This document shows, piece after piece, positions 35,101 to 47,100 of a stretch of DNA of 64,000 nucleotides. The notes under the pieces were generated by a model, which had not been told where the DNA came from, did no database searches, and was given only the letters and a program-made list of their open reading frames with translations. The stretch is from Maniola hyperantus. Taxonomy: Eukaryota; Arthropoda; Insecta; Lepidoptera; Nymphalidae. Where the stretch lies: NCBI RefSeq assembly GCF_902806685.2, contig NC_048538.1, positions 6,758,001 through 6,822,000 on the forward strand. Direction: 5' to 3'. Both the position numbers and the translations under genes were made by a program. Numbering within the stretch: the first letter of the stretch is position 1; the number at the start of each line of letters is the position of its first letter.

Positions 35101-38100
35101 TTCTTGATTCATTTATTATAGCTACGCAGTTTCCAAAACGATGATCGAATTAGTGAATCGGGCAAATATTGGTTGATCAATAATTTCAAACTGGTTTGGA
35201 TAAATGGATAAAGACGATTCGGTAACAAATAGATGGGTTCAAAATTTTACTGTGAAAGTTATTTTTGTTAGATGTAGTCCCCACGTCACCCGCGCTATTT
35301 ATTCCACACCGGGTTACAACGGGGGCTGTGTGGGTGTGCGGGGCGTCCCAACCCCGATTGCGATCTCAACCTGTCGCGTGCCATACTTACCAAATAAAAT
35401 ATATTTTGAATAAAATTTTACACTCATTGGTATTTCTGCATTGCGATCATAACTTAGTTATTTCTTGATAGGTATAGGTGGATGCCTAGTTTAACTTCTC
35501 GGCCTGTTTGTTTGTTTGTCCGGTACAAATCTTGCAATCGATTTTAATTTTAAAGTAAATTCCCGGTGAGCAGGCTTGTAAAAATATGTATAGTCCGTAC
35601 AAAATAATTCCTCACACACCATTTTAACTATATGGGTAAAAAATATAAAATCGCACTTTCGCCATGAAATTTGACACTAAAAACTGGATGACAATGCAAT
35701 AATAATAAATTAAATAACAGTTTATTTGAATAGCGTTTTAGATCAAGCTGATTTAGCCTAGTTGCAACTTGTCTATAGCATCGCATGGGTGCAAGGTAAT
35801 TATACTATACCTATAAACCTTCCTCTTGAATCACTCTATCTATTGGTGAAAACCGCATTAAAATCCGTTTCGTATTTTTTTTTTATTTTTTTTAAAGAAT
35901 ATTAGCCATATTAAATGACTAATATTCCCCTTTCCTCTCCAATTAAGCGTCAGGCTTGTGCTAGGAGTCGGTACGACAATAGTGCAACGGGCGGGGTTTG
36001 AACCGTCGACCTTTCGGTTTTCAGTCCACTCCTATACCGGTTGAGCTATTGAGGCTCTCAAACTTTAAAACATCTACGCGTTCATACATACATACAGAGC
36101 GGGAAGCGACTTTATTTTATGCTATGTAGAGATAAATCATTTCGTATTTTGGTTGTGATATTAGAGGATACCTAACTGAAACGATTGACTAAGTTTGATT
36201 TGTTATAGTATATTAGGTACGTCTATTAGTCATAAGTCATGACACCAATGACACAAATCAAGTAGGTAACATGACCTCAATTGCTATTCCTGCTGTGTAA
36301 CGGTCAAATATTGAAACATAGTAAGTATTTTGTTTCTTACTTAACAGTGCCCAGTGGCGTGCACAGAGTTCGAAGCCAGGGTAAGCATTAGTAAGATAGG
36401 CCTTAGATACACCTTATATAGACCTACTGAATGGCAGGTCATAAAGAAAAATGGGCACTGGTCATTTCAACTAGGGTAAGCACTACTTTTATGCCTCTAT
36501 GAATTGCACGCCACTGACAGTGCCCCATTGGATTTGTAGGTAGGATTTGTTTTTGACATACCTACTTAAGTCTTTACTAAGTCCAAACAATAAATTATGG
36601 ACGAAACGGATCAACAAAACTTACTTATTCTTAGAAAAAATTATAATATTTAAACCAAATTGGTAGTGACGACAGCTAAAACTAGATCGTACCTATCGTT
36701 TTAAATAAAAAAACATAGTATTAATAATATATCAATAGGTATGACCTAAAAATTAGCTGTATAAGTAAAAAATACAATTTTATGACTTTGTTGAGTATTT
36801 TATTACCTATTTATCAACCGTTTCTGATTAAAACTAAAAAATAGTACTAGTTATTGCAATCTTTGGATTTTCTTTCTATCGCAAAAAATTGCATCCACTC
36901 ATGTTCCTATTAAATGAAGAATTTATTGAGGTAATATCTGGGGGTCCCCAAAGAATGGGGGTCCCCAAAGGGCAGACATTACATTCCGAACTAGGCAGCA
37001 ATATTCCGCTACATTGCTGCCTAGCTCGGAATGTAATGTCATATAAGCTTATAGAGATTGTATGGGGACCAGTAGTGCCGTGACAGGACTGTGACAGCTG
37101 GTGACAGCACTGTTGCGGCAGCGCTGCTGCGTGCAGCGTGGTTCGGAATCATGCCTTAAGTGTATAAAAATATAAGCGAACACACACACACAAACACAAC
37201 ACAACACACACACACAGACAAATAAACACAATAACACACACACAATAAAGTTTAGTTGTATGTTTAGTTTTATAACCGTAAAGTTTCATTTAAAAAGGGG
37301 ACCTTTTAATTTTACATTCACGATAACGACGTCTACTGATCGTAACTATGTAGTGACATTTATTTTTATGTTGACGATCGTTCCTTTTGATTAAGCTGTT
37401 AACATTTTGCCGTCTTTTAATGAAAATAAAGGCTACTTTCATTAAAATTGTAAATATATCTACTTTAAAAGTAATGGGATACAAAAGTAATTATCTACGG
37501 TTTTATAGGGATTTGTGTACAATGTTTTTAATTACAGCCAACACAGTAAAAAGGTCTGATAAAATGGAAGTTAAGGGAATTTAATACCATGTATAGGTAC
37601 CCATGATTATTACTTGGTAGGTTTTTCATATATTGTGGCGAATCTACCAGTCTATCATATTAAATTGAATGCTTAGTTTATATAAATTTTACATAAACGT
37701 TTTAAATGTTCTAAAAAACGAATCGAAGAATTGTATAAAATAAAAATCGATCGAAAGTGGTATATAATATCTGGTAATACCTACTAGGTACATTACAAAT
37801 CACGCTTTAAAAATTGTTCAAGTTATTTTAATAAAATAATTATACATATTGTATGTAGCGAATATTGAATACGGTTTTTGGAATGCATTCATAAACTTGC
37901 CACCTCAGGGAAATCAGAATTCGAGAAAGATAATATATTTTCCCATTGAAAATAATAAATAATTTATCACCTACAGCTAAAATTGTAAATAATTATTTGA
38001 CATACCTACCTATCTATATATTTATTTATTCTGACCACGCATAACTCATAAATTACATTAACAGGCATAATAGGAAATATCTTACGTTGTTAATAAAAAA

Positions 38101-41100
38101 CGGAAAGTAAATTATTTATTGATAGTATAGTTAGCAGCAGGTTTTAGGCAGGGTTACTTCGGCTGTAGATCACGTGATTTCAAATATGATCTCAAAAAAA
38201 TATTTAAAACCGAAAATTTTTGAGTCAGACTCGCGCACCGAGTGTTCCGTACTACAGTCGTATTTTTTCGACATTTTGCACGATAAATCAAAAACTCTTA
38301 TGCATAGAAAATACTGATTTAGAATCTACAGGTAAAGCCTTTTCATACGATACTCCACTTGGTATAGTTATCTTACTTAAAAAGTTGAAAATGCTAATTA
38401 TTTATTTTGTTAATTTGTTTTTGTTATGTAACCACATATCCACGGTTTTCGGATTTTTGTCTTTACTTGTGCTAAAATATCTACTTACCTGCCAAATTCC
38501 ACAGGTCAACGGGAAGTACCCTATTGTTTTCTTGACAGACACGACAGACAGACAGACGGATAGACAGACAACAAAGTGATCCTATAAGGGTTACTTTTTC
38601 CTTTTGAGATACTTAACCTTAAAAATTATAAACTTTGTTGCCTGTCAAAGCCACGATGATCCAAGTCATCTTAGTCTTCTCAGTCTTCATAGTCGCTGAT
38701 CTTTCCTCTCGCAAAGACACTTTCAGGCTTCAGCTTTTATAAAATAAAGAAGGTTTGGCCCTCACGGGATCTTAGTCCATGAGAAAGAGAGAGAGCAGCG
38801 TGACTGAGAGGGGGTGGTAGGATCACAGGAACGATGAGCTTAGACCGCGATGTTCAGGACCACTTACTTGTATGCTGTAAAGAGCGCTCGCGCTGTCGTA
38901 AAGGACATGAAAGGTAAGAAAGAGAGACCTAAGCAGCGTGACCGAGAGGAGGGCTGCGGCGAGTTTTAAATAAAATAAATAAAATAAAATTGATTTATTT
39001 CAGGTTAACATACCCATAATAACAACTTTGAAATTAATAAAAGTAAAATAACAATAAATAAAATAATTAATAAATAAAAATAAAATTAAATATCTAGTAC
39101 CTTCTCTCCGGCATTGGTACTGGAACATGTCTTTCACAGCAATGCCGAAGATAAGGACAGTCGAGTCGGGCTGCAATCATCTGCAGAATGGTGTTGGGGC
39201 TGTCCCGCACTCTGCGCACCAACGACGCGCACCGCTTGCGTACATTAGTATAGAAGCAGTCGATGCGCGCGTCCGCAAACATGCCTGAGGCGCTGCAGAA
39301 TCGGGGCAACCCCATCAACATTCTGAACGCATTGTTGTAAAGGACCCGGAGGTCACTGTATCGTTTCTTCGTGTAGTTAACCCACAGGCTGCACGTGTAT
39401 AAGGACGTACAATACGCTCTAAAGAGCGTAACCTTAACACCGGTGGAGCAACGAGCAAACCTGCGGGCTATCATGTTTGCTCTTATCGACAGTGCCCTCC
39501 GTTCCCGTTCAACATCTGCATCATCCTTGAGGTCGGTAGTAATCACGTGCCCCAGGTATCTGAACTGCTCCACCGTGTCTAAAGAGACGCCAGAGAGCAG
39601 CACAGGTGGTACATTCTGAGGACGTTTTGTACCGGCGGCCTCAAAGACCATACATTTACTTTTTGCAACATTGTATTTCAAGCCATGACGACCTGCGTAT
39701 TCCTCACAAGTCTGTACTAGTCTCCTCAGTCCACAAATCGACGCACTCAGCAGCACCATGTCATCTGCATAACTTAAATTATTGACGCAAACGCCGTCAA
39801 CATGGCAACCGACACGCCGCTTGCTGAGTGCGACGATCAATTCATCCATATACAGGTTAAATAGAGTTGGAGACGTTAACCCACCCTGCCTGACACCACA
39901 TTCGAGCTGATATGAATCCGACATTGCCCCCGCCCAACGAACACTGTTTGACTGATGCGCATACCAATATTGAAACATATTGATAAGTTCGTGTGGTAAT
40001 TCTACACGCTTAAGTTTTTCCCACAGTAGATCATACGCCACCATTTCAAAAGCCTTGGATAAGTCGAGGAAGCACGCATACACTGGTGTCTTGCGGTCTG
40101 TGTAATATTTGACGGTGTGCTTAAGACACAGTATAGCACTTTCAGTAGACAGTTGAGGACGAAACCCAAACTGGTTGTCATGAAGTGCTACATATTTGTT
40201 CAACTGTGCATTAAGCAAACCGTCAAAAACCTTGGCCATGACAGTGGCAAGAGAAATTGGCCTGTAGTTACTTTTGTCAGCCAAGTCACCAGTCTTATTT
40301 TTCACAATGGGTACTATCACTGTTTTCATAAGGTTGTGCGGCAAGTAAGAATGGCTCACGCACAGCGAATAGAACATAGCCAGTACTCTACAAATATGAG
40401 ATCCGGCATGCTGAAGGTGCTCGATGCTCAGTCCATCATGACCCGGAGACTTGCCTCTAGATATTTGAGTTATGGATCTATATAAATCCTTCGCAAGGAA
40501 TGAAGTCCCAACCACCTGTCTATTCATCTCAGCATCGAGCACTCCCATCGCCGGACCTAACGGTGATTTAACAGAAAAATGGGTCTTGAAAATATTGGCT
40601 ATATCCCTAGGATCACTCATACCATCGATGCTCACCGGAAGACCAGGCCGTATATTTTCCTTACTCGTATCCTTCCAGAAACCGCGAAAATCACCTTTAC
40701 AATGTTTTTCCGCCAGAGCATCCATTTTTATTTGCTCCTGATGATCCTGGCACCATTTTAATCTAGATTTAAACAATCTACGGCTTTCACACATATCGCG
40801 GTATAATGGGCCAGATTTAGGCCGACCACACATCACCCATTCCTTGAAACTAGACCTAGCTACCCGGTGTGCATCGCTGACATGTTTATTCCATCCTACT
40901 ACTATACGCGCTCCACGCCCTACCTTCCTCGCACCTCCTCGACTCACCACCGCCGAGTCGCTCAGAGCGGCCACAATGTCGGAGTAAAGCTCGTCCAGAA
41001 CACGCCTGTGATCATGGCTATTACAAAAAGAATCAGCACAGTTTATACAGTCAGAAGGAAAGTCAATTAATTTTAATCTTTTATTGCACTCCTTGGTATA

Positions 41101-44100
41101 CACATCCACCTGCTCCTTATTTCTTACACCCCATATTATGTCTTTATTTAAATTAATAATTTTATGCGGAACCGTAGGGGTAAGTAATTTTAAATTACAC
41201 TCGATAACAAGTGGATAGTGGTCAGACCAGCTAGTGTTATACTTTACATCTACGCTTATAACAGACTGCTTGGCCGAGCGAGTTGCTATACAATGATCCA
41301 ACCAGCTGGTGGTCCCGTGCACGTCACTTATAAAAGTAAACGTATTCGAGTCCAGCCCCAGCGTGTCTACGTCTAGACACGACCACTGCTGTTCGTTACA
41401 AATATTCATAAGTTCATTGTAAAACAACTTACCCGGATCAGCATTGAAGTCGCCTAAAACGAATACAGATTCAATTCCATGCTCGTCAATAATAGCACTA
41501 ACTGCACTCAAACAATTTGTAAATTCTTCCAAATTATCGATGGAATTGGTAGGCATATAAACGCACATCACTATTAACGACCTATCGCAAGTCTTAATCT
41601 TGACGGCACAAATACGAGGATTATCACATTGCACCACTGACACCTGACGGAACGCGCTTTGTCGACCCCTCCGTGGGGTCTTCCACGTAGGATACCAGTA
41701 GACGTGTCCACCGCAGACACTCCCGTGGCACTGAAGTCGTCACTTAATGTGTCGAGGAAAGGTAACTCTTCCGGCAACAACCAAGTTTCTTGCAACGCAA
41801 TTATATCTGCAGTTTTACATAACTCGCGTATACTTTGTGCGGAGCGCTTGACGCTCTTGCAATTAAATGAAACGAGTTTACAAGTTATGTTCTTATCCAT
41901 TAACCACAGGCAGTTTACTCAGCGCCACCTCTTCGGGTGTTTCGTTAGGACGCCTATACCTAAAATGCACAAACCGTCGGAAAATAATCCCCTGTGGCCA
42001 TAGGTTCTCGTCTAAGTATAACGGAAGCTTACTTTGTGATACCAAAAGTTTGTATGCGTCGTGTTCACATTGCCGTTTAATTGAAATTTTCTCTAAACTG
42101 ACATTTTCCTGAGTTTTATTCTTAATATAGTTAATTATATCCGATTCTGAAGTATCTTTATGGACATTTGTTATAAATAAGGGAATTTTTCTATCCGCGG
42201 CCCTAAATTTTTCCTCCGATTCCACCACAACGTTTCCAATTTTACCGATAAGACGGTATTTCGATTTTCTTTGCACTACTGTCCAGCCTTCATTTGGATT
42301 ATCGACCTTGAGTACGCCGGCATAAGATCGCATTTGCGCTGTCTCACTCGGCTGATCACTCAGTTCGGTAGGCAAACGTGATGATGACGCATGTCCCCCG
42401 CCCGTGCCGCCGCCCGAGCCGTCTTGGCCCACGGCGCGACCGCCACGGGTGACGCATCCGTCGACCGTTTGTTGTGATGCAATGCTTTGAAACGCCGTGC
42501 TACCCTCAGCTGAATTTATATTAATATTCCTGTAATTTAAATTATATTCCCTCGAGGATGTCGCTTCACAATTTGATTGTTCTAACTGCGTTGTTACGAT
42601 AGTGTCGTCTAGTTGAGACAACCCTATCGGTCCACTATCGCAGTACGCACCCCGTTTCATATTCACTTTCATAGCCGAAAACGGCGGCGAAACTAACTTT
42701 CCGCTACGGCATTCTCTCTTAATATCTTCGAGCTGTTCAATAGTTGCATACGACGATTTAATATTGTTAATTTCTGTCTGAACCAACATCAGATCCTTGA
42801 GCAGCTTGGAGACATCCAGATGGTCGAATGTTATGGGTGGTAGTTTCTCCAAATCTCGAGCCACAAACACAGGTAACACATCAGGATCGGTCGTTTTAAA
42901 CACACTTATGATGTCGTGTAGTAGGCGATTTTCCTTGCCTTTTCCTTTACGTATATTTTTACGCAAATCTGACGGCAACGACTCCATGAGTAGACTGTTT
43001 GCTTTCTCGATTTGTTCGACCGAGAAAGTAGACGAACAAATTTTCACTAACGTAGCTTCATCAACAATTGAAAGCTTATTCGATAAGTAAGCTAAAAGCT
43101 CGTTGATGACAACCCGGCAATTTTTACACGCCACGTAATTCGCCATTTTTGAAATCACATCCGACAGACGCTTCTATCGAAAAAACGTCCGACGCGGCAC
43201 AATGCGCGTATAAGATAAATGGTTAGAGTTGCTATTTATTTCTTGAAATTGCTACTAAACTCTTTAGATTTTGCTTAAGAATTAATTCTAAATCATTGAC
43301 ATTTTATTTGTAAACAGAGGCACGTCAAAATGATAGACAAAATACTACAGACGTAACAGATAATATATAGCAGCTAATCCAAAGGTCTTACATGGTGAAA
43401 TTGATTTTATTATATTTTAGAAGTAAAGTAATTGTAGATTTAAATAGAGTATAATGTGGAATTTTGAAGTGTATAAATTTAAAACTAAAGTTTAATCTCT
43501 ATTGTCGACTCTATTGAATTTGAGTTTTATATGGTATCATTATATTTATGGAAAGGGTAGCCAAAGGGCTATAAATGGCTCTGCTTTGACGGTAGACATC
43601 ATTAATTTTCCTATTTTTAATAAGAAGCTGTGACATACCTACAGGTACGAATATTGTTGATTTTATATTTCTGTTGTTATACTATGTATGTTGTTTAATG
43701 TGTAATTTGTTATTCAACTGGTATTCCTTTGTAATAGTTTATGCTTATACCCGATGTGGGTTGGATATGTTATGGTAATACCATAGTTGTATCTATTTTT
43801 CAATAATTGTGGATAGACACCGCCGAGTTTTTTCTTGCCAGTTCTTTCTCTCGGTAGATATGCTTTTTCGAACTGGCGGTAGATTTTTCTTAAAGGAAAT
43901 AATAAATTATTTAATGATAAAGCAATAAGTAATGGTAAAGATAAACTTTGATTTGGAGGGAGTTTTTCCCTGAATAAAACAGTTTATTTCCTTATACAAT
44001 CTTTTATTTTGTCTCCTACCTACAACCACGCCCTAGCTTATTGATAACGAACTAAGGTTTAGGCTCTCAGTAGGTTATTTCCTGACTCTATTGTCTCTAT

Positions 44101-47100
44101 ACTTCTGAGGCTAATCTAGCATCAGAAGTGGGATACGATATGGCTGAATTGTGCCTTTTCTAATGCAATTGTACAAGTTTCAGAAATACCGGCCAATTCG
44201 GATGGCTTTGTGAAAAGCCATCAAAGATGTTCCAACAGGCGTTGTGATGACTGACGTCCACGAGAGGTACCACAATGGACATTGGATACCCTAAATCTGG
44301 AAATCTTAATATGAAAATATGGTATGAAAAAAAAAGTGAAAGTGAATTAAAACTTTTTTGCAAGACAATTTTTCAGGCAGGTAGGCCTTAGAAAGTTTTA
44401 TTGCGTAATCATGGACCTATTAATACTCTGTGTAATGTAGTAACACAGTTTCATAGTACCTGTCGTCATTTTATTTGTTTTAAAACTAATTGTATTATAG
44501 AAATAAAGATGTGGGTACTAAATAAATAAAATTTTTGCGGGTAATTTTGTGTTCAGTATAGATGTTCTGTTTCAATGACTCAGATTAATGTTTGAAGGTG
44601 TTTAATCGCATGATGTCCCAGCTAGTAACACAAATCGATATTACGTAAATTAATGTTAAAAATTTGCAGGTAGTTAGTTGGTATGAAATTTTTATTAAAT
44701 GATCATACGATAAAATGTGGTTAAATGTCAGACTGACCGAGCGGTGAAAAACTAAAGCAAGTTTGTCAGTAAATATTTACTGATGATTAATTTGTGTTCT
44801 ATTTTAATTTACGTCTGACGTCTAGCCGTATATTCGTAATTTATATGATAGTGATGTTGACATTGAATCATTGAATATTGTTTTACGAGTGATGAGTCAT
44901 CTTACTTTTTTTTTAGTTATGTTCTTGAGGCATTTCCTATGTAAGTACTTCGAGAACGAAGTACTTTTCAGGTTGGCCGAATAGATGTATATAATTTATT
45001 TATGTGTTACATAATGACAGAGAGAAAAGAAGGAAAAAAAAGAACCAAAAAAAAAAAGAAAAAATAATTTTTTTTTGTTGTAATTTTGTTTCAAATTAAG
45101 AACAATACAGAAATACATATTGCATCATTCGTTAAATATTGATGATTCATTGATCAGAAACGCGATTAGCGTGGCCATTTTTGTAAATTTGCTATTGACT
45201 TTGCATCGGAGTTCTCACTCGCGAAACGTAGAGATGAAAGATTTGTGATACCTACCTACAATAATTAAGAAATTTTGTTGGAGTTTATTTTTGTAGTTTT
45301 TATATAAGGATAGGTTAGGCTGCTGATGTCTTATCCTGTTGCTATGCCGCTAAGTCTAGTAGCTACTGATTGTTTGATGTCATTGTTTTTTTATATATAC
45401 CCACCGTTACGTAATGTGATGTAATGGAGCTGCCAATCCACACTTGGCCAGCGTGGTGGACTATGGTTAAACCTGAAACTTAAATTTAGAATATTGGAAT
45501 TTAGAGATTATTGACTACCCACTTGTGTTTAATATTTTTTAATGCCGTATTTTGTTGTTTTGTTTGAATAATACTTTTGATTTTTTGACGTTTTTGATGT
45601 TTGAAGTGTTTAACTATTTTTGATATTGATTACTTCTTTGACGATCTTTTTAATGTAAATTATTTTTGTGGTATTTTTTGACATTTTAGTTTTTGATACC
45701 TACCTTTATGTTTTTATTTACGATCTTTTTGGATTTTTATATTTTATTGTGGAAAAATGTTTTGGTATTTATTTAAAAAGGAAGGTTGTTGGCACATCAT
45801 TGGATGTGGGAAGCAACAAATGTTTTTGTATAGTCCAAGGACTGATTGCAGATAGACAAAAAGAGATTGAATAGAAAATATTTTTGAAAGTAAATAACGA
45901 TAATTAGATAAGTTTACTCTTTGATTATTTTTACTTCTTCTAACATAGTAGTTAGTTTTGTTTTGATATATCTTACATATAATTACTTTTATGTACCTAC
46001 CCTTTGTTTTTGACTTTGGTACTTTAGGAGTAAGAGTCGATGGTATTTTATTATTTTTGCAAAATTATTAACTTGAAATTGAAAAAAAGTTCTTATGATT
46101 TAACTTATTTTGAAATATTAATATTTTTGTAACTTTTTCATTTTGATGGTTCTTTTTTATGAAACATATTATTTTAAATTCTGATAATTTACAATTTGTT
46201 CAGTTGCAATTTTTCTTTGTTTAATATTCATCTCTATATTTTATTGGAATTTATTTAAAACTTTGATCAAATGTTCGATCAATGGAAAAATTGTATAGTG
46301 ATATATGGATCAAAACCAATGGTGTTAAGGGACAATTTTATGATGGTTTACGATGTTGCCTTAAAACCAATGGTGTTGAAGGATATTTTGTAGATGATAC
46401 TTTAAAACGTTGGAACCAACGGTGTTGAAAAGTATTTTTATAATATCGCTTTAATACCAGTGGTGTTAAAAATATTTTTTGATATTGGTTTAAAACCAAT
46501 GGGGTTAAAGGATATCTTGTTTGGAAACATTTATGTGCTGTGGCGAGAAAAATATTTCTTGTATTTTTGAGAGTAAACTGTGTGGTAATTTTGTATGTCA
46601 CACACATGTTTAAAATGTTTTTTTAAATTTTGTTGGAAGCCACAGACATGTTGTTTGAAAAAAAAAAAAAAAAAAAAATGTTTTGATGTTGTTAAAAATT
46701 TACTTTACGAATTGTTTGTTTTTATTTTGTTGCTTCGAGAACGAAGCAATTGTCAGTTTGGCCGTATAAGATAAATGGTTAGAGTTGCTATTTATTTCTT
46801 GAAATTGCTACTAAACTCTTTAGATTTTGCTTAAGAATTAATTCTAAATCATTGACATTTTATTTGTAAACAGAGGCACGTCAAAATGATAGACAAAATA
46901 CTACAGACGTAACAGATAATATATAGCAGCTAATCCAAAGGTCTTACATGGTGAAATTGATTTTATTATATTTTAGAAGTAAAGTAATTGTAGATTTAAA
47001 TAGAGTATAATGTGGAATTTTGAAGTGTATAAATTTAAAACTAAAGTTTAATCTCTATTGTCGACTCTATTGAATTTGAGTTTTATATGGTATCATTATA

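Larger units (their letters stand above)
38968..43208 (-). mobile_element. Nearly full-length two-ORF LINE, CR1/L2-like group (clade uncertain)
   Basis: Non-LTR retrotransposon on the minus strand: 5' UTR about 43147-43208, ORF1, ORF2, and a 3' tail of (TTTTA)/(TTTAT)-type simple repeat at 38968-38995. Flanked by an identical 54-bp direct repeat (38914-38967; 47687-47740). ORF2 has an AP-type endonuclease followed by a reverse transcriptase and no visible RNase H. Clade placement is an impression only. It lies antisense-free, in the same orientation as the host Hs3st gene. An LTR element occupies its extreme 5' end. Confidence 0.9.
44122..46764. other. Internal region of the LTR element, non-coding
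   Basis: AT-rich with no convincing reading frame. It holds a purine-rich tract with poly-A and poly-T near 45015-45080, a short SINE tail fragment at 45428-45466, four to five imperfect 55-60-bp repeats built on aaaaccaatggtgtt (46313-46520), an A-run near 46661-46678, and two copies of a cttcgagaacgaag-ggccg motif (44949-44982 and 46734-46764). The second copy directly abuts the LTR. Confidence 0.7.

Noticed and set aside
35990..36062. tRNA-Phe gene on the minus strand
   Set aside because: Arm pairing is incomplete and the sequence continues into repeat-like DNA; better explained as a SINE head.
37049..37243. Cys/Val-rich minus-strand frame
   Set aside because: Translation of a CA/TG microsatellite.
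46338..46607. Minus-strand frame with repeated TPLVL
   Set aside because: Produced by the imperfect tandem repeats in the LTR element interior; no known protein.
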